A DNA stretch of 64,000 bases from Actinospica durhamensis (GCF_018139695.1 NZ_JAGSOG010000006.1:20915-84914), one strand, 5' to 3'. Positions 35,405-44,053 are shown, counted from the stretch's first letter. The notes: generated by a model not told the origin, from the sequence alone. Made by a program: numbers and translations.

Positions 35405-36105
35405 GGATCGACGAGGAAATCAGGACGCTGGTGGTCGACGACGACTTCCGGGTGGCCCGCATCCACGCCGCGTTCGTCGAGAGGACCGAAGGGTTCGCGC
35501 TGGCGGGAGTGACGCACGGCGCGGAGCAGGCGTTCGAGGCGATCGACGAACTGCGGCCGGACCTCGTGCTGATGGACGTGCACCTGCCCGACGGCGACGG
35601 AGTCGGCGTGGTGCGCGACCTCGCCCACTCGGCCGAGCGCCCGGACTTCATCATCATCACCGCCGCGCGCGAGGTGCGCACCGTCCGCGCGGCGATGCAG
35701 GCGGGCGCGCTGCACTACCTGGTCAAGCCGTTCGGCTACCAGACGCTGCGGGAAAAGCTCATGGCCTACCGGGACCTTCGCACCCGCATGACCGAGCCGG
35801 CCCGTGAGGCGGACCAGGCCGAGGTGGACGCGCTGTTCGGTCTGCTGCGCGGCGCCGCGCTACCCGGCGAGGCAGCGAAGGGCCCCTCCGCGCCGACGCT
35901 CGAACTCGTGCGCAACGCCGTCCGCGCCGCCCGCGGCGACGTCTCCGCGGCGGAGGTGGCCGAGGAGGTGGGCGTCAGCCGCCCGACCGCGCAGCGGTAC
36001 CTGAGCCACCTGGCCCGCCACGGCGTCGTCCGACTCCAGTTGAAATACGGAGCGACGGGCAGACCGGAGCACCGCTACACGCTGTCCGACGGCGCCGCGA
36101 AATAA
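35401..36105 (+). CDS. CitB/DcuR-type response regulator
   Basis: The 234-residue regulator has a receiver domain with the acidic pair at VVDDD, phosphoacceptor Asp59 in LVLMDVHLP, and Lys109 in YLVKPFG. The C-terminal part contains a helix-turn-helix (VSAAEVAEEVGVSRPTAQRYLSHLARHG) of the CitB/DcuR class. The ATG overlaps the kinase stop (ATGA at 35401-35404). It is expected to control the divergent SsuABC-like importer operon, using sites in the intergenic region. Confidence 0.9.
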   Translation: MRIDEEIRTLVVDDDFRVARIHAAFVERTEGFALAGVTHGAEQAFEAIDELRPDLVLMDVHLPDGDGVGVVRDLAHSAERPDFIIITAAREVRTVRAAMQAGALHYLVKPFGYQTLREKLMAYRDLRTRMTEPAREADQAEVDALFGLLRGAALPGEAAKGPSAPTLELVRNAVRAARGDVSAAEVAEEVGVSRPTAQRYLSHLARHGVVRLQLKYGATGRPEHRYTLSDGAAK

Positions 36106-36119
36106 CCTCGGTACGACGG

Positions 36120-36164
36120 CGTGGCGCCGGTCGAGCACCCGACAGGTGCCCGGCCGACGCCACG
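36120..36164. terminator. Bidirectional terminator hairpin
   Basis: Arms 36120-36139 and 36145-36164 pair at 17 of 20 positions with a 5-base loop. The hairpin lies between the convergent response-regulator and FKBP genes, so it may serve both. Confidence 0.65.
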
Positions 36165-36190
36165 AGGATCGAGAGCGCTACGCCTACTGA

Positions 36191-37228
36191 CTAGAACGCG
36201 GCGACGATGTCGACCACGAAGACGAGTGTGTCGTCCTTGCCGATACCCGCCGAGGACTGGCCACCCTGCGGCCCGTAACCGAGCGAGGGCGGGATGACCA
36301 GCAGCACCCGGTCGCCGACGTGCTTGCCGACCAGGCCCTGGTCCCAGCCCGCGATGACCGCGCCTTCGCCGATGGCGGTGGAGAAGGCCGTCTTGCGGGT
36401 GAAGGAGGAGTCGAAGTTCTTCCCGGTGTTCCAGTCCACGCCCGTGTACTGCATCAGCAGGGTCTGGCCCTTGGCCACCGTCGCCCCGGTCCCCTGGATC
36501 AGCACCTTCGAGACCAGGCCGGTGGGCGGCTTCACGCCGGTCGGAATGGTCACGGTCGGGTTGCCCGAGCCGGGCTCGCCGACGACCTTGGGCAGCGAGG
36601 CGTCGGTCTGCGCGGCCATCGTGCCGGTGATCTGGGCGTTGGCCGGGTAGCCGCCCACCACGTCGAACACGAAGATCAGCACGTCGGTCGCGCCGACGCC
36701 GGCCTGCGAGTTGCCCGCGGTCCCGAACGCGTCGGCCGGCGGGGCGGCCACCTCGATCCGGCTTCCCACCTTGGCGCCGGTCAGCGCCGTGTTCCAGGCG
36801 GGCAGCACCGAGCTCGAACCCAGCTGCACACTCTGCGGCGATGCCGTGGCCTGAGTGGTGGAGGCGTAGCTGTCGCCCAGGCTCTTCTTCTGCGACCAGT
36901 TGTAGGCGGTGAAGTTGATCACCGCCAGATCGCCCTTCGCCAGAGCCTGGCCGGTCCCCTGGACCAGGACCTTGGTCTCGAGCGTGGTCGACGGGGTGGA
37001 CCCCGGGGCCGGGGTGATCACGGCCGCCTGGCCGAACGAGCCCGAGGTCACCGGCAGGGACGAACCGGCGGCGGTGCTGGAGGCGGGAGTGGGTGTGGAG
37101 GAACTGCAGCCCGCGGTCATCAGACCCGCGAGCAGCACGACGGAAAGGGCGAGCTTGCCGCGCGAGCCGCGGCTCGGGCGGGCGGTGGGAGTGGTCTCCG
37201 CCGCGATTCGGTTGGCTGCTTCTGACAC
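36191..37228 (-). CDS. Lipoprotein FKBP-type peptidyl-prolyl isomerase with two FKBP domains
   Basis: The 345-residue protein has a membrane-anchoring lipobox (LMTAGC, Cys41) after a hydrophobic segment. The second FKBP domain (about 225-345) is well formed: MQYTGVDWNTGKNFDSSF, VIAGWDQGLVGKHVGDRVLLVIPPSLGYG and DTLVFVVDIV. The first (about 85-195) is weaker (VINFTAYNWSQKKSLGDSY, VLPAWNTALTGAKVGSRIEVAAP) and may not be catalytic. It likely assists folding of exported proteins at the outer face of the membrane. The start is a GTG at 37228. Confidence 0.88.
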   Translation of the reverse strand: MSEAANRIAAETTPTARPSRGSRGKLALSVVLLAGLMTAGCSSSTPTPASSTAAGSSLPVTSGSFGQAAVITPAPGSTPSTTLETKVLVQGTGQALAKGDLAVINFTAYNWSQKKSLGDSYASTTQATASPQSVQLGSSSVLPAWNTALTGAKVGSRIEVAAPPADAFGTAGNSQAGVGATDVLIFVFDVVGGYPANAQITGTMAAQTDASLPKVVGEPGSGNPTVTIPTGVKPPTGLVSKVLIQGTGATVAKGQTLLMQYTGVDWNTGKNFDSSFTRKTAFSTAIGEGAVIAGWDQGLVGKHVGDRVLLVIPPSLGYGPQGGQSSAGIGKDDTLVFVVDIVAAF

Positions 37229-37321
37229 CCGCCTACCTTATGTCCTGGAGGTGTGGTCGCACGCGCACGCCGGGTGCGTGCCCGAGCCCGAGCGCCGACT
37301 CGCAATGGCCATCCTGTTCAC

Positions 37322-37349
37322 CGGTGCCGCGCCCTCGGGCGCGGCACCG
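37322..37349 (-). terminator. Terminator hairpin after the SIMPL gene
   Basis: Arms 37322-37333 and 37338-37349 are perfectly complementary over 12 bp with a 4-base loop, 17 bp beyond the minus-strand stop. Confidence 0.7.
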
Positions 37350-37366
37350 CTGCTGTCCGGCCGACG

Positions 37367-38020
37367 TCACTCGCCGATGAGCGAGAACCCCAGGAGGACG
37401 CCGGCTGAGACGGTGATCTTTCCGGGGGTCAGATCGCCCTCGCCGCCGGCCCCGGAAGACTGACTGTGGTACGTGTTCTGCATCTGCTCGGAGTCGACGT
37501 CCTTGATGTGGATGACCGGGCCGAGCCGTACGCCTGCTGCCTGCGCGTAGAGCGCGGCCTTCTCCCGTGCGGCGGCGACCGCCGCCTCGCGTGCCTGCGC
37601 GCGCAGTTGCTTCTTGCCGCTCACGTCGAACTCGACCCCGTCGACCTGGTTCGCGCCGGCCTCGACGGCATCGACCAGGACCGACTCGAGAATCTCCAGC
37701 TCACGCACCTCGATCACGAACGCCGCGGTGCACGAGTAGCCGAGGAGCTTGCGCTCGTTGTTGCTGAAGTTCCAGGACGACTGCAGGTTCAGCCGGGACG
37801 CGGACACCGCGGTGTCCGGGATCCCGTGCCGCCGCAGCACCTCGCGGACCTGATTCACCGCGTTGCGGGTGACTTCGAAGGCTTCGGAGGGCTGCGGACG
37901 GGTCTGCTTGATCGCCACCCGCAGCCTCGCCAGATCCGGAGCGGCGTCGACACTCGCCGCACCGAACACCGACGCGCCCCAGGGCTTATCTATGGACTGA
38001 GTTTCACTCATGATGGGCAT
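37367..38020 (-). CDS. SIMPL-domain (DUF541) protein
   Basis: The 217-residue protein matches the SIMPL pattern: ASVFGAASVDAAPDLARLRVAI, NQVREVLRRHGIPDTAVSASRLNLQ, VDGVEFDVSGKKQLRAQAREAAVAAAREKAALYAQAAG and a final KITVSAGVLLGFSL strand. SIMPL proteins form ring-like oligomers; a general function is unclear. No signal peptide is seen, unlike many family members, so it may be cytosolic. ATG 38020 or the in-frame ATG 38011 could be the start; neither has a good ribosome-binding site. Confidence 0.8.
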   Translation of the reverse strand: MPIMSETQSIDKPWGASVFGAASVDAAPDLARLRVAIKQTRPQPSEAFEVTRNAVNQVREVLRRHGIPDTAVSASRLNLQSSWNFSNNERKLLGYSCTAAFVIEVRELEILESVLVDAVEAGANQVDGVEFDVSGKKQLRAQAREAAVAAAREKAALYAQAAGVRLGPVIHIKDVDSEQMQNTYHSQSSGAGGEGDLTPGKITVSAGVLLGFSLIGE

Positions 38021-38080
38021 TCAATCAGCAGGGCCCTTGCCGTGCGACCGAAATCACGGCGTCCTCGACCGAGCCCGGAG

Positions 38081-38110
38081 GCCGACCGGCACCGGCCGGC
38101 ACCGGTCGGC
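38081..38110 (-). terminator. Hairpin after the lipoprotein hydrolase gene
   Basis: Arms 38081-38089 and 38102-38110 pair perfectly over 9 bp with a GC-rich 12-base loop, just past the minus-strand stop. Confidence 0.5.
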
Positions 38111-38118
38111 GCGGCCCG

Positions 38119-39078
38119 TCAGCCGACGGCCTTGACCATGGCTTCGATCTGGGCCTCGACGAGGTCGGGGCGGTCGAGCGGAATGTCGTGGGAGCTGTGG
38201 GCGGCGGTGACGAGCTGCCGGTTGGGCGCCGCGTCGGCGAACTGGGCTTGCGCGGTGCGCCACGCCTGGGCGTCGGGGGGCGAGGTCGGGAACGGGGTGT
38301 CGGAGGAGACGATGACGGTGGCGGGGACGCTGGTCGGCCAGCTGATCTGGTGGTAGGCGCGCTGGTCCGCGACATAGTCGGCGGCCACGGCCAGCAGTTG
38401 GCGATCCGCCTGGGTGACGGCCGCGGGCTTGAGCGCCTGTATCTGCTCGACCTCCGACTCGGTGGCGGCCGCGACCCGGGCGATCTCGGCGTCGGTGCTG
38501 AACTGCGGCAGGCTGGCGTCGACGAGGACGGCGCCGCCGAACTGGCCCGGGTACTGGCGGGTGATGTAGGTGGCGATCTCCCCGGCCTCGGAATGGGACA
38601 CCAGGATCACGTCATGGGTGGCGCCGAGATCGGTCAGGCCGGCCTCCAGGTCGGAGACGGCGTTCTGGACCTTCCACGGGCCGGGGACCGGGTCGCTGGC
38701 GCCCATTCCCTCCCGGTCGTAGGTGATGATCTCCGATCCGGTCGCCTTGGCCAGGGCCGGCACGATGTTCTTCCAGTAGGAGGAGTCGAGCCCGCCGCCG
38801 GCGTCCAGGACGATGGCCGGCGAGTGGCCGGGGGTGACGTGGAAGGCCAGCTTGTGGCCCTGATTGGTGATCATGTGCAGGGTGGGTTGGAGGGCGGAGG
38901 CGGCCTGGTCGCCCGTCTGCGTGGCCGCCTTGGCAGACGCACCGGGGGATGCGCCGGGAGAGGCGGCGGGGCCGGCGGACTGGGCGCAGCCGGCCAGGAG
39001 AGTGGCCAGTGCTGCGGCCGCGCCCACCGTGGCCGCGGTACGACGGCGACGGGTGGAGCGCGGGATGTGTGCGGCCAT
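38119..39078 (-). CDS. Alpha/beta-fold hydrolase, predicted lipoprotein
   Basis: The 319-residue protein has a basic N-terminus, hydrophobic segment and lipobox LLAGC (Cys31), so it is likely anchored outside the membrane. The hydrolase core includes the oxyanion region VLDAGGGLDSSYW, the nucleophile elbow SHSEAG (Ser163) and a late His in AAHSSHDIPLDRP. The elbow is SHSEAG rather than the usual GHSxG. The substrate is unknown. Start 39078 is chosen because GGAG lies six bases upstream; an ATG at 39153 would add 25 unlikely residues. Confidence 0.82.
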   Translation of the reverse strand: MAAHIPRSTRRRRTAATVGAAAALATLLAGCAQSAGPAASPGASPGASAKAATQTGDQAASALQPTLHMITNQGHKLAFHVTPGHSPAIVLDAGGGLDSSYWKNIVPALAKATGSEIITYDREGMGASDPVPGPWKVQNAVSDLEAGLTDLGATHDVILVSHSEAGEIATYITRQYPGQFGGAVLVDASLPQFSTDAEIARVAAATESEVEQIQALKPAAVTQADRQLLAVAADYVADQRAYHQISWPTSVPATVIVSSDTPFPTSPPDAQAWRTAQAQFADAAPNRQLVTAAHSSHDIPLDRPDLVEAQIEAMVKAVG

Positions 39079-39252
39079 GGCGTACTCCAAGATGTCGTGT
39101 GCATAAGGTGCTTGTGAACAAGGAGATGTTTCCTTGTCTTCCGGCGAGTTCAATCCTGCTCGGCCCGGCGGGCTCCGTCACTGGTGCTGGACACCCGGGT
39201 CGGGGTGCACGAAGCTCCACCGAGTGCCGGGGCCCGCCGGGCCGGGCCGGAA

Positions 39253-40158
39253 TCAGTAGCGGGGCAGCGGACTCCACTGCTTGATCGCGAAGCCGTTGCC
39301 CGTGTCCTCGACTTCCAGGGCGCTGTGTCCGCTCAGGTGCGCCGGCAGCATCAGGGCATTGTTCTCGGCGGCCCAGCCGAGCAGCCTGACGCGGGTGGCC
39401 CGGGACTGGGCCGGGTCGAGGTCGAAGCAGCTGCTGTGGTCCGGGTGGGTGACCTGCAGCGGAGTGTGCAGGATGTCGCCGGCGAACAGTGCCCGGTCCT
39501 CGCCCGAGCGCAGCGTGACGACCGAGGCGCCCGGGGTGTGGCCGGGGGCCGCTTCCAGACGCAGGTTCGCGTCGATCACGTGGCTCGTCTCCCACAGGCG
39601 GACCCGGCCGGCGGCGAGCACGGGGGCGATGCTGTCCTCGAACGCGTTCTCGTTGATGCCGCCGGCGACGTTCGGGTTGTTCTCCGGGTTCCAGTATTCG
39701 AAGTCCACCTTGGGCATCAGATACGTGGCGTTCGGGAAGGTGGGCACCCATGCGCCGTCGACCAGCCGGGTGTTCCAGCCGATGTGGTCGAGGTGGAGGT
39801 GGGTGTTGATCACCAGGTCCACGTCCTCGGGCCGCACACCGGCCTGGGCGAGGTTGCCGAGGTAGTCCAGGGAAAGGTGGTCCCAGGGCTCGACGGCCGG
39901 GCGGGTCTTGTCGTTGCCGACGCCGGTGTCGATCAGGATCGTGCGGCCCCCGCTGCGCACCAGCCAGGTCTGCATGGCCGTGATCACCACGCCGTCCTCG
40001 GCGCCGAGGTGGTCGGGCACGAGCGTGTCGCGGTGCTCCTTCCACGCCTGCTCGGGCATGTCGGGGAAGAACTGGTCCGCGGGCATGATCGGCCCGTGCA
40101 TCTCCTCGATGCGGGTGACGGTGACTTCGCCCAGGACGATCTCGTTGATGTTCGTCAT
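39253..40158 (-). CDS. MBL-fold metallo-hydrolase
   Basis: The 301-residue metallo-beta-lactamase-fold protein has the zinc-site motif H120-L-H122-L-D124-H125-I-G-W, an upstream LIDTGVGND, a later His in AAPGHTPGASV, an Asp in LFAGDILH and a final His in MLPAHLSGH. The overall pattern is close to the group containing lactonases, including AHL lactonases, and organophosphate hydrolases. No signal peptide is present. AGGAGAG precedes the ATG. It lies between a lipoprotein hydrolase and a secreted propeller protein on the same strand. Confidence 0.88.
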   Translation of the reverse strand: MTNINEIVLGEVTVTRIEEMHGPIMPADQFFPDMPEQAWKEHRDTLVPDHLGAEDGVVITAMQTWLVRSGGRTILIDTGVGNDKTRPAVEPWDHLSLDYLGNLAQAGVRPEDVDLVINTHLHLDHIGWNTRLVDGAWVPTFPNATYLMPKVDFEYWNPENNPNVAGGINENAFEDSIAPVLAAGRVRLWETSHVIDANLRLEAAPGHTPGASVVTLRSGEDRALFAGDILHTPLQVTHPDHSSCFDLDPAQSRATRVRLLGWAAENNALMLPAHLSGHSALEVEDTGNGFAIKQWSPLPRY

Positions 40159-40218
40159 CTGTCTCTCCTACGGTGCGGTGCTCGGAAGGATGGAAGAGGT
40201 CTGCGGTGGTGTCGGACG

Positions 40219-41181
40219 TCAGTCGTTCAGCCGGGCGGTGAGCAGGTTCGGGTCCTGATCGGTGACGTAGGCCGCGCTCAGGACGAGGACGGTGTCCCCG
40301 CGCAGCGCGACAGAGGTCGGATTCGACAGCCCGTCGGCCGCGGTCAGGACGATGGAGTGGCTGCCGTCGGGCTGCACGAGCGCGACCTCGCTCGGGCCGT
40401 TGAGCGCGGCCAGCAGCTGGTCGCCGTGACCGGTGAAGGCGAAGTCGTCGATGCCGGTCAGTCCGGTCGCCTCGGTCTGCACCCTGCCGGCGTGTCCGCC
40501 GGGCAGGACGGGGATGCGCAGGACGGTGCCCTGATCGAGGTTGGTCACCCAGACCGCGCCGTCGTGGATCTTCAGGCCGTTGGCGCCGAGGAAACCGGCG
40601 GAGGCCAGTTGGGGGGCGGTGGACCAGGCGGTGGGGGCGCCGCCGGTGGCGGGGACGCTCCAGATGGTGCCGAGCACGGAGTCCGCGACGTAGAGGGTAT
40701 TGGTGCTCGGGTCCAGGGCCAGGCCGTTGGGCAGGCCGTTCGCGGGCAGGGCGGCGATCCGCTGCGGCCGGCCGCCGGGGGTCAGCCGCCACACGCCGGT
40801 GAGGTCGGCGGTTCCGGTGGCGTAGAGGAAGTACAGGGTGCCGTCCTGGGCGCGGACGATGCCGGTGGTCAGCGGGAAGCCGAGGACCGTGGTCTCGACG
40901 CTGTCTTCGGGCGCCGGCAGGGTGGCCAGGATCCGCACGGCGCCGCTGCGGGAGATCTCTGCGATCTGGCGGGCCTCGGCGAAGGTGACGTACGCGTCCC
41001 CGTTCGGTGCCATGGCGATGTTCTCCGGCGTCTGGCCGGCGGTCAGGCTGAAGTGTTCGGTGATCCGCGCGTTGCTGAGCGGCGCGGACAGGGCCGAGGC
41101 CGTGGCGGGAGTCAGTACCGAGGCGGCGCTCGCGGCAAGGACGCCCGCCGTCACGGCGGACCTGAAGAGCTTCGTGGACAT
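40219..41181 (-). CDS. Secreted SMP-30/NHL-like beta-propeller protein
   Basis: The 320-residue protein has a signal peptide (hydrophobic 8-29, cleavage near ASA-L) and six repeats of propeller type (ENIAMAPNGDAYVTFAEARQIAEI, GLPNGLALDPSTNTLYVADSVLGTIW, GANGLKIHDGAVWVTNLDQGTVLRI). The PNGLALD and ANGLKI turns resemble SMP-30/gluconolactonase-type metal sites, so an extracellular lactonase or esterase activity is possible, but a binding role is equally possible. AGGAG precedes the ATG at 41181. It is transcribed toward the MBL-fold gene 60 bp away. Confidence 0.78.
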   Translation of the reverse strand: MSTKLFRSAVTAGVLAASAASVLTPATASALSAPLSNARITEHFSLTAGQTPENIAMAPNGDAYVTFAEARQIAEISRSGAVRILATLPAPEDSVETTVLGFPLTTGIVRAQDGTLYFLYATGTADLTGVWRLTPGGRPQRIAALPANGLPNGLALDPSTNTLYVADSVLGTIWSVPATGGAPTAWSTAPQLASAGFLGANGLKIHDGAVWVTNLDQGTVLRIPVLPGGHAGRVQTEATGLTGIDDFAFTGHGDQLLAALNGPSEVALVQPDGSHSIVLTAADGLSNPTSVALRGDTVLVLSAAYVTDQDPNLLTARLND

Positions 41182-41345
41182 GGTTGTGCTCCTGTTTCAG
41201 GGTGTGGTGGGGCATGCGGCGGCGACACGCCGACGCATAAGGGTTCGAAGGAGCGTGACGTGCTCGCGAAGGGCGGCGTCACGAACCGCGGTGGGCCGTC
41301 GTCGGCCGCGCGGGAGTAGGGGTTACGTGGTGAGGGCGGTGCGGT

Positions 41346-42242
41346 TCAGCCCCGGCCGACCCGGGACGGTGTCCGCGCGTCGGTGAGCAGGGCGGGTCGG
41401 GCGGTGGCTTGGGCGAGCAGGGTCAACGCCTCGCGCGAGGGCGAATCCGGTTCCGCGGTCCCGACCACGATCACGGGGCCCGGCCCGTAGCTCAGGGTCT
41501 GCTGTGTGACGGTCAGCGATCCGACCAGCGGATGACGCATCTCGTAGGCGGCCACCGTGCACGGCTTGATCCGGTGGTCCGCCCACATCGCGGCGAACTC
41601 CCCGCTCTTGGCCGAGAGCTCACCGACCAGCGCGTGCAGCGCCGCGTCCTCGGGGTGCTCGCCCGCAGTCAGCCGCAACGCCCCGACCGCCGCCCCGGCC
41701 TTGCTCGGCCAGTCCGTGTACAGCTCCCGCAGATGCGGGTCCAGGAACAGCAGCCGCACCATGTTCGGCCGTTCCCCCGGCACTTCCGGGGCACCGGGAT
41801 CCACGTGCCCGGCGAACAGCGCGTGGCCCAGCCCGTTCCACGCCAACACGTCGGAACGCCTGCCCAGCACGATCGCCGGAGTCTCGCCCAGCGCCTCGAG
41901 CAGGTGACGCGTCGGCTCCGACACCCGCTCCGGCGTCGGCCGCCGGGCCCGCGTGCGTACTCTGCCCGCCCGAGCCAGGTCGTGCAGGTACCGGCGCTCC
42001 GCCTCGTCCAGCCGCAATGCTCCGGCGATCGCGTCGAGCACTTCGGGCGAAGCGCTCTGCGACTGTCCCTGCTCCAACCGCGTGTAGTACGAGGAGCTCA
42101 CTCCGGCGAGCAAGGCCAACTCCTCGCGCCGAAGCCCCGGCACCCGCCGGCGCTCCCCGTACGTGGGCACCCCGACATCCTCCGGACGCAGTCGGGAGCG
42201 CCGAGTGTGCAGGAAGTCCCCGAGGGGTGTGTTCGCGGTCAT
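41346..42242 (-). CDS. XRE-family regulator with MmyB-like ligand-binding domain
   Basis: The 298-residue regulator has an N-terminal helix-turn-helix with the classic RRVPGLRREELALLAGVSSSYYTRLEQG motif (residues about 32-60) and a C-terminal MmyB-type PAS-like domain (ETPAIVLGRRSDVLAWNGLGHALF, EMRHPLVGSLTVTQQTL). Such regulators often control neighbouring oxidoreductases or hydrolases; here the nearby hydrolase genes are candidates. The ATG at 42242 has only a weak upstream ribosome-binding site. Confidence 0.9.
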   Translation of the reverse strand: MTANTPLGDFLHTRRSRLRPEDVGVPTYGERRRVPGLRREELALLAGVSSSYYTRLEQGQSQSASPEVLDAIAGALRLDEAERRYLHDLARAGRVRTRARRPTPERVSEPTRHLLEALGETPAIVLGRRSDVLAWNGLGHALFAGHVDPGAPEVPGERPNMVRLLFLDPHLRELYTDWPSKAGAAVGALRLTAGEHPEDAALHALVGELSAKSGEFAAMWADHRIKPCTVAAYEMRHPLVGSLTVTQQTLSYGPGPVIVVGTAEPDSPSREALTLLAQATARPALLTDARTPSRVGRG

Positions 42243-42320
42243 GACTCGAGTATGGGCCGGACCCGATCAGGTAGCCTGCCCCAGCCAGGGGTAGGCACCG
42301 CCGGGTCCGGCTGCCCGGCG

Positions 42321-43247
42321 TCAGGCGCCGTCGCGGATGAACGCGGTGAGGGCGGCGGCGACGGCTTCCGGCTGCTCATCGGGGATGAAGTGTCCCGCGT
42401 CGGGCACGATGACGCCGGTGACGTTCTCGGCCCACGGGCTGATGGAGGCCGCCATGTCCGGGATGGAGCCGTGGCTGCTGGAGATCCCGAGGACGGGCAC
42501 GGTCAGCCGCCGCCGCTCGAGCGCCTCGTGGTTCGCGCGCGCCGACTCGGCTGCGTCCCGGTAGTAGGCGAGGCAGGCGCGCAGGCCGCCGTCCTGAGCG
42601 ACGGCCGCCGCATAGTGGTCGACCTCCGCGTCGTCGAACGCGTCGGGACTCAGGGCCTTCATCCTCAGGAACCAGCCCACGTACTCCCGCTCGCGTCCGG
42701 CCAGCAGCGTCTCGGGCAGCTCGGGCACGAGGTGGAAGGCGAAGTGCCAGGTCTTCCACGCCCGAGCCGGGTCGGTGGGAATCGCCTCGGGGAGGGTGAT
42801 GCCGGGAATCCCGGCGTCGAGCAGGGCGACCCCGTGCAGCCGGTCCTCGAAGTCGAGCGCCAGCGAGAAGGCGACCCAGGCGCCGACGTCGTGCGCGGCC
42901 AGCCAGTAGTCCGACACGCCCAGCGCCCGCACGGCGGCGTGCACATACGCGGCGACCGTGTGGGTGTCGTAGCCGCGCTCCGGACGCTCCGAGTGGCCCT
43001 GACCCGGCAGGTCGATCGCGATGACGTGGAAGCGCTCGGCGAGGCTGGGCATGACTTTCCGCCACGCCCACCAGGTCTGCGGGAACCCGGCGAGCAGGAC
43101 CACCGCCGGGCCGTCGATCCGGCCCCCCTCGACGGCATGCAGGCGCACGCCGTCCGCGTCGACCCAGCGGTGGACGAAGCCGGCCAGGTCGCGCAGGGGC
43201 AGGTCGCGGACGGGATTATCTTCGAGTCCTTCGAATGAGCTTGGCAT
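42321..43247 (-). CDS. Alpha/beta hydrolase of the epoxide hydrolase / haloalkane dehalogenase type
   Basis: The 308-residue cytosolic protein has the oxyanion HGxP-like motif as AGFPQTWWAW, the nucleophile Asp120 in AAHDVGAWVAF and the terminal His in DAGHFIPDEQP. Asp rather than Ser as nucleophile is characteristic of epoxide hydrolases and dehalogenases. A long helical cap follows (HFAFHLVPELPETLLAGREREYVGWFL). The substrate is unknown. A perfect inverted repeat lies just upstream of its start and may be its operator. Confidence 0.87.
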   Translation of the reverse strand: MPSSFEGLEDNPVRDLPLRDLAGFVHRWVDADGVRLHAVEGGRIDGPAVVLLAGFPQTWWAWRKVMPSLAERFHVIAIDLPGQGHSERPERGYDTHTVAAYVHAAVRALGVSDYWLAAHDVGAWVAFSLALDFEDRLHGVALLDAGIPGITLPEAIPTDPARAWKTWHFAFHLVPELPETLLAGREREYVGWFLRMKALSPDAFDDAEVDHYAAAVAQDGGLRACLAYYRDAAESARANHEALERRRLTVPVLGISSSHGSIPDMAASISPWAENVTGVIVPDAGHFIPDEQPEAVAAALTAFIRDGA

Positions 43248-43263
43248 GCCCGAACGCTAACAT

Positions 43264-43287
43264 ATCTTGTACTGACCGATCCAAGAT
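43264..43287. promoter_or_regulatory. Inverted repeat ATCTTG-N12-CAAGAT, candidate operator
   Basis: Perfect 6-bp arms at 43264-43269 and 43282-43287 lie 17 bp upstream of the hydrolase ATG (43247) in an AT-rich island. The position suggests repressor control of the hydrolase gene. The cognate regulator is not identified; the MmyB-type gene downstream is one candidate. Confidence 0.4.
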
Positions 43288-43326
43288 GGCGGAGTGCTGG
43301 ACATGGGGAGATGTCGGTGCGGGGAC

Positions 43327-43908
43327 TCACAGCTCCGGGAGGCGGGCTCCGTCGTCGGGTGCGCGGCCTTCCGCGAGCCGGAAAAGGTATCCGCGCAGGC
43401 GGCGCTCGAGCGGGCCGTCCAGGTGTGCGGCGAAATCGCGCAGTGCCGGAACCGACTCGCGGTCGTAGTGGGCCGGGCTCTTCGCCCGTGTCCGGACTTC
43501 GCCGTCGATCCATTCGCGCACTCGGGCACGTTCGGCCCACCATGCGCGGACGGAACCCTCGTTCCAGTGCGCGTCGCCGTCCCAGGCGTACCCGCCCATG
43601 GGTTCGTCCCAGGCGACCCGCAGCAGCGTCTCGACCTCCGCGGGGGTCTGCGGTTGGCGGTAGACGAACTCCATGCCCCACTCGCCGCCGCACAAGACCA
43701 GCCCGGGGGCGTAGACCTGCCCGTTGAGGCCGGTGTCGGTCTCCCCGGCGTAGAAGGGGCCCGGGACGTTGAGCCAGCCGCGGTCCTCCCAGCTGCCGGT
43801 TCCGATCGACAGCTCGTTCGGGCCGCGCTGCCAGCCGGCCACGATCTGCCGGGCCGTGGGAATCGGGTCCCAGTAGGCGTTTCGTGCTGCGCTGTCGGCG
43901 TCGTCCAC
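43327..43908 (-). CDS. Conserved hypothetical protein
   Basis: The 193-residue cytosolic protein is rich in Trp and Arg with segments NAYWDPIPTARQIVAGWQRGPNELSIG, EWGMEFVYRQPQTPAEVE and RAWWAERARVREWIDGEVR. I do not recognise a named family; no catalytic motif is obvious. GTG 43908 is chosen because the sequence from VDDADSAARNAYWD onward looks globular; a GTG at 44010 would add 34 basic residues and overlap a good -10 box of the divergent gene. Neither start has a clear ribosome-binding site. Confidence 0.6.
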   Translation of the reverse strand: MDDADSAARNAYWDPIPTARQIVAGWQRGPNELSIGTGSWEDRGWLNVPGPFYAGETDTGLNGQVYAPGLVLCGGEWGMEFVYRQPQTPAEVETLLRVAWDEPMGGYAWDGDAHWNEGSVRAWWAERARVREWIDGEVRTRAKSPAHYDRESVPALRDFAAHLDGPLERRLRGYLFRLAEGRAPDDGARLPEL

Positions 43909-44011
43909 GGCGGCGAGCGTAGTGCGTCGGCTCCACCTGCGCGGCCTGCGGTGCGGCGAAGTGGACGAGCGCGGGTGAGATCGGTACTCCGAGACTGTCA
44001 GTGGGTTCACC

Positions 44012-44017
44012 TAGACT
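44012..44017 (+). promoter_or_regulatory. Putative -10 box of the DUF4132 gene
   Basis: TAGACT fits the TAGRRT-type actinobacterial -10 at five of six positions, 42 bp before the ATG at 44054. No convincing -35 element is visible. Confidence 0.35.
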
Positions 44018-44053
44018 CGCTGTGAAGGATGGTTCGGGCTGGGGAGGCTACGG

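Noticed and set aside
39184..41319. A 711-codon plus-strand frame across the MBL-fold and propeller genes
   Set aside because: It spans two clear minus-strand genes and the gap between them, with no domain of its own.
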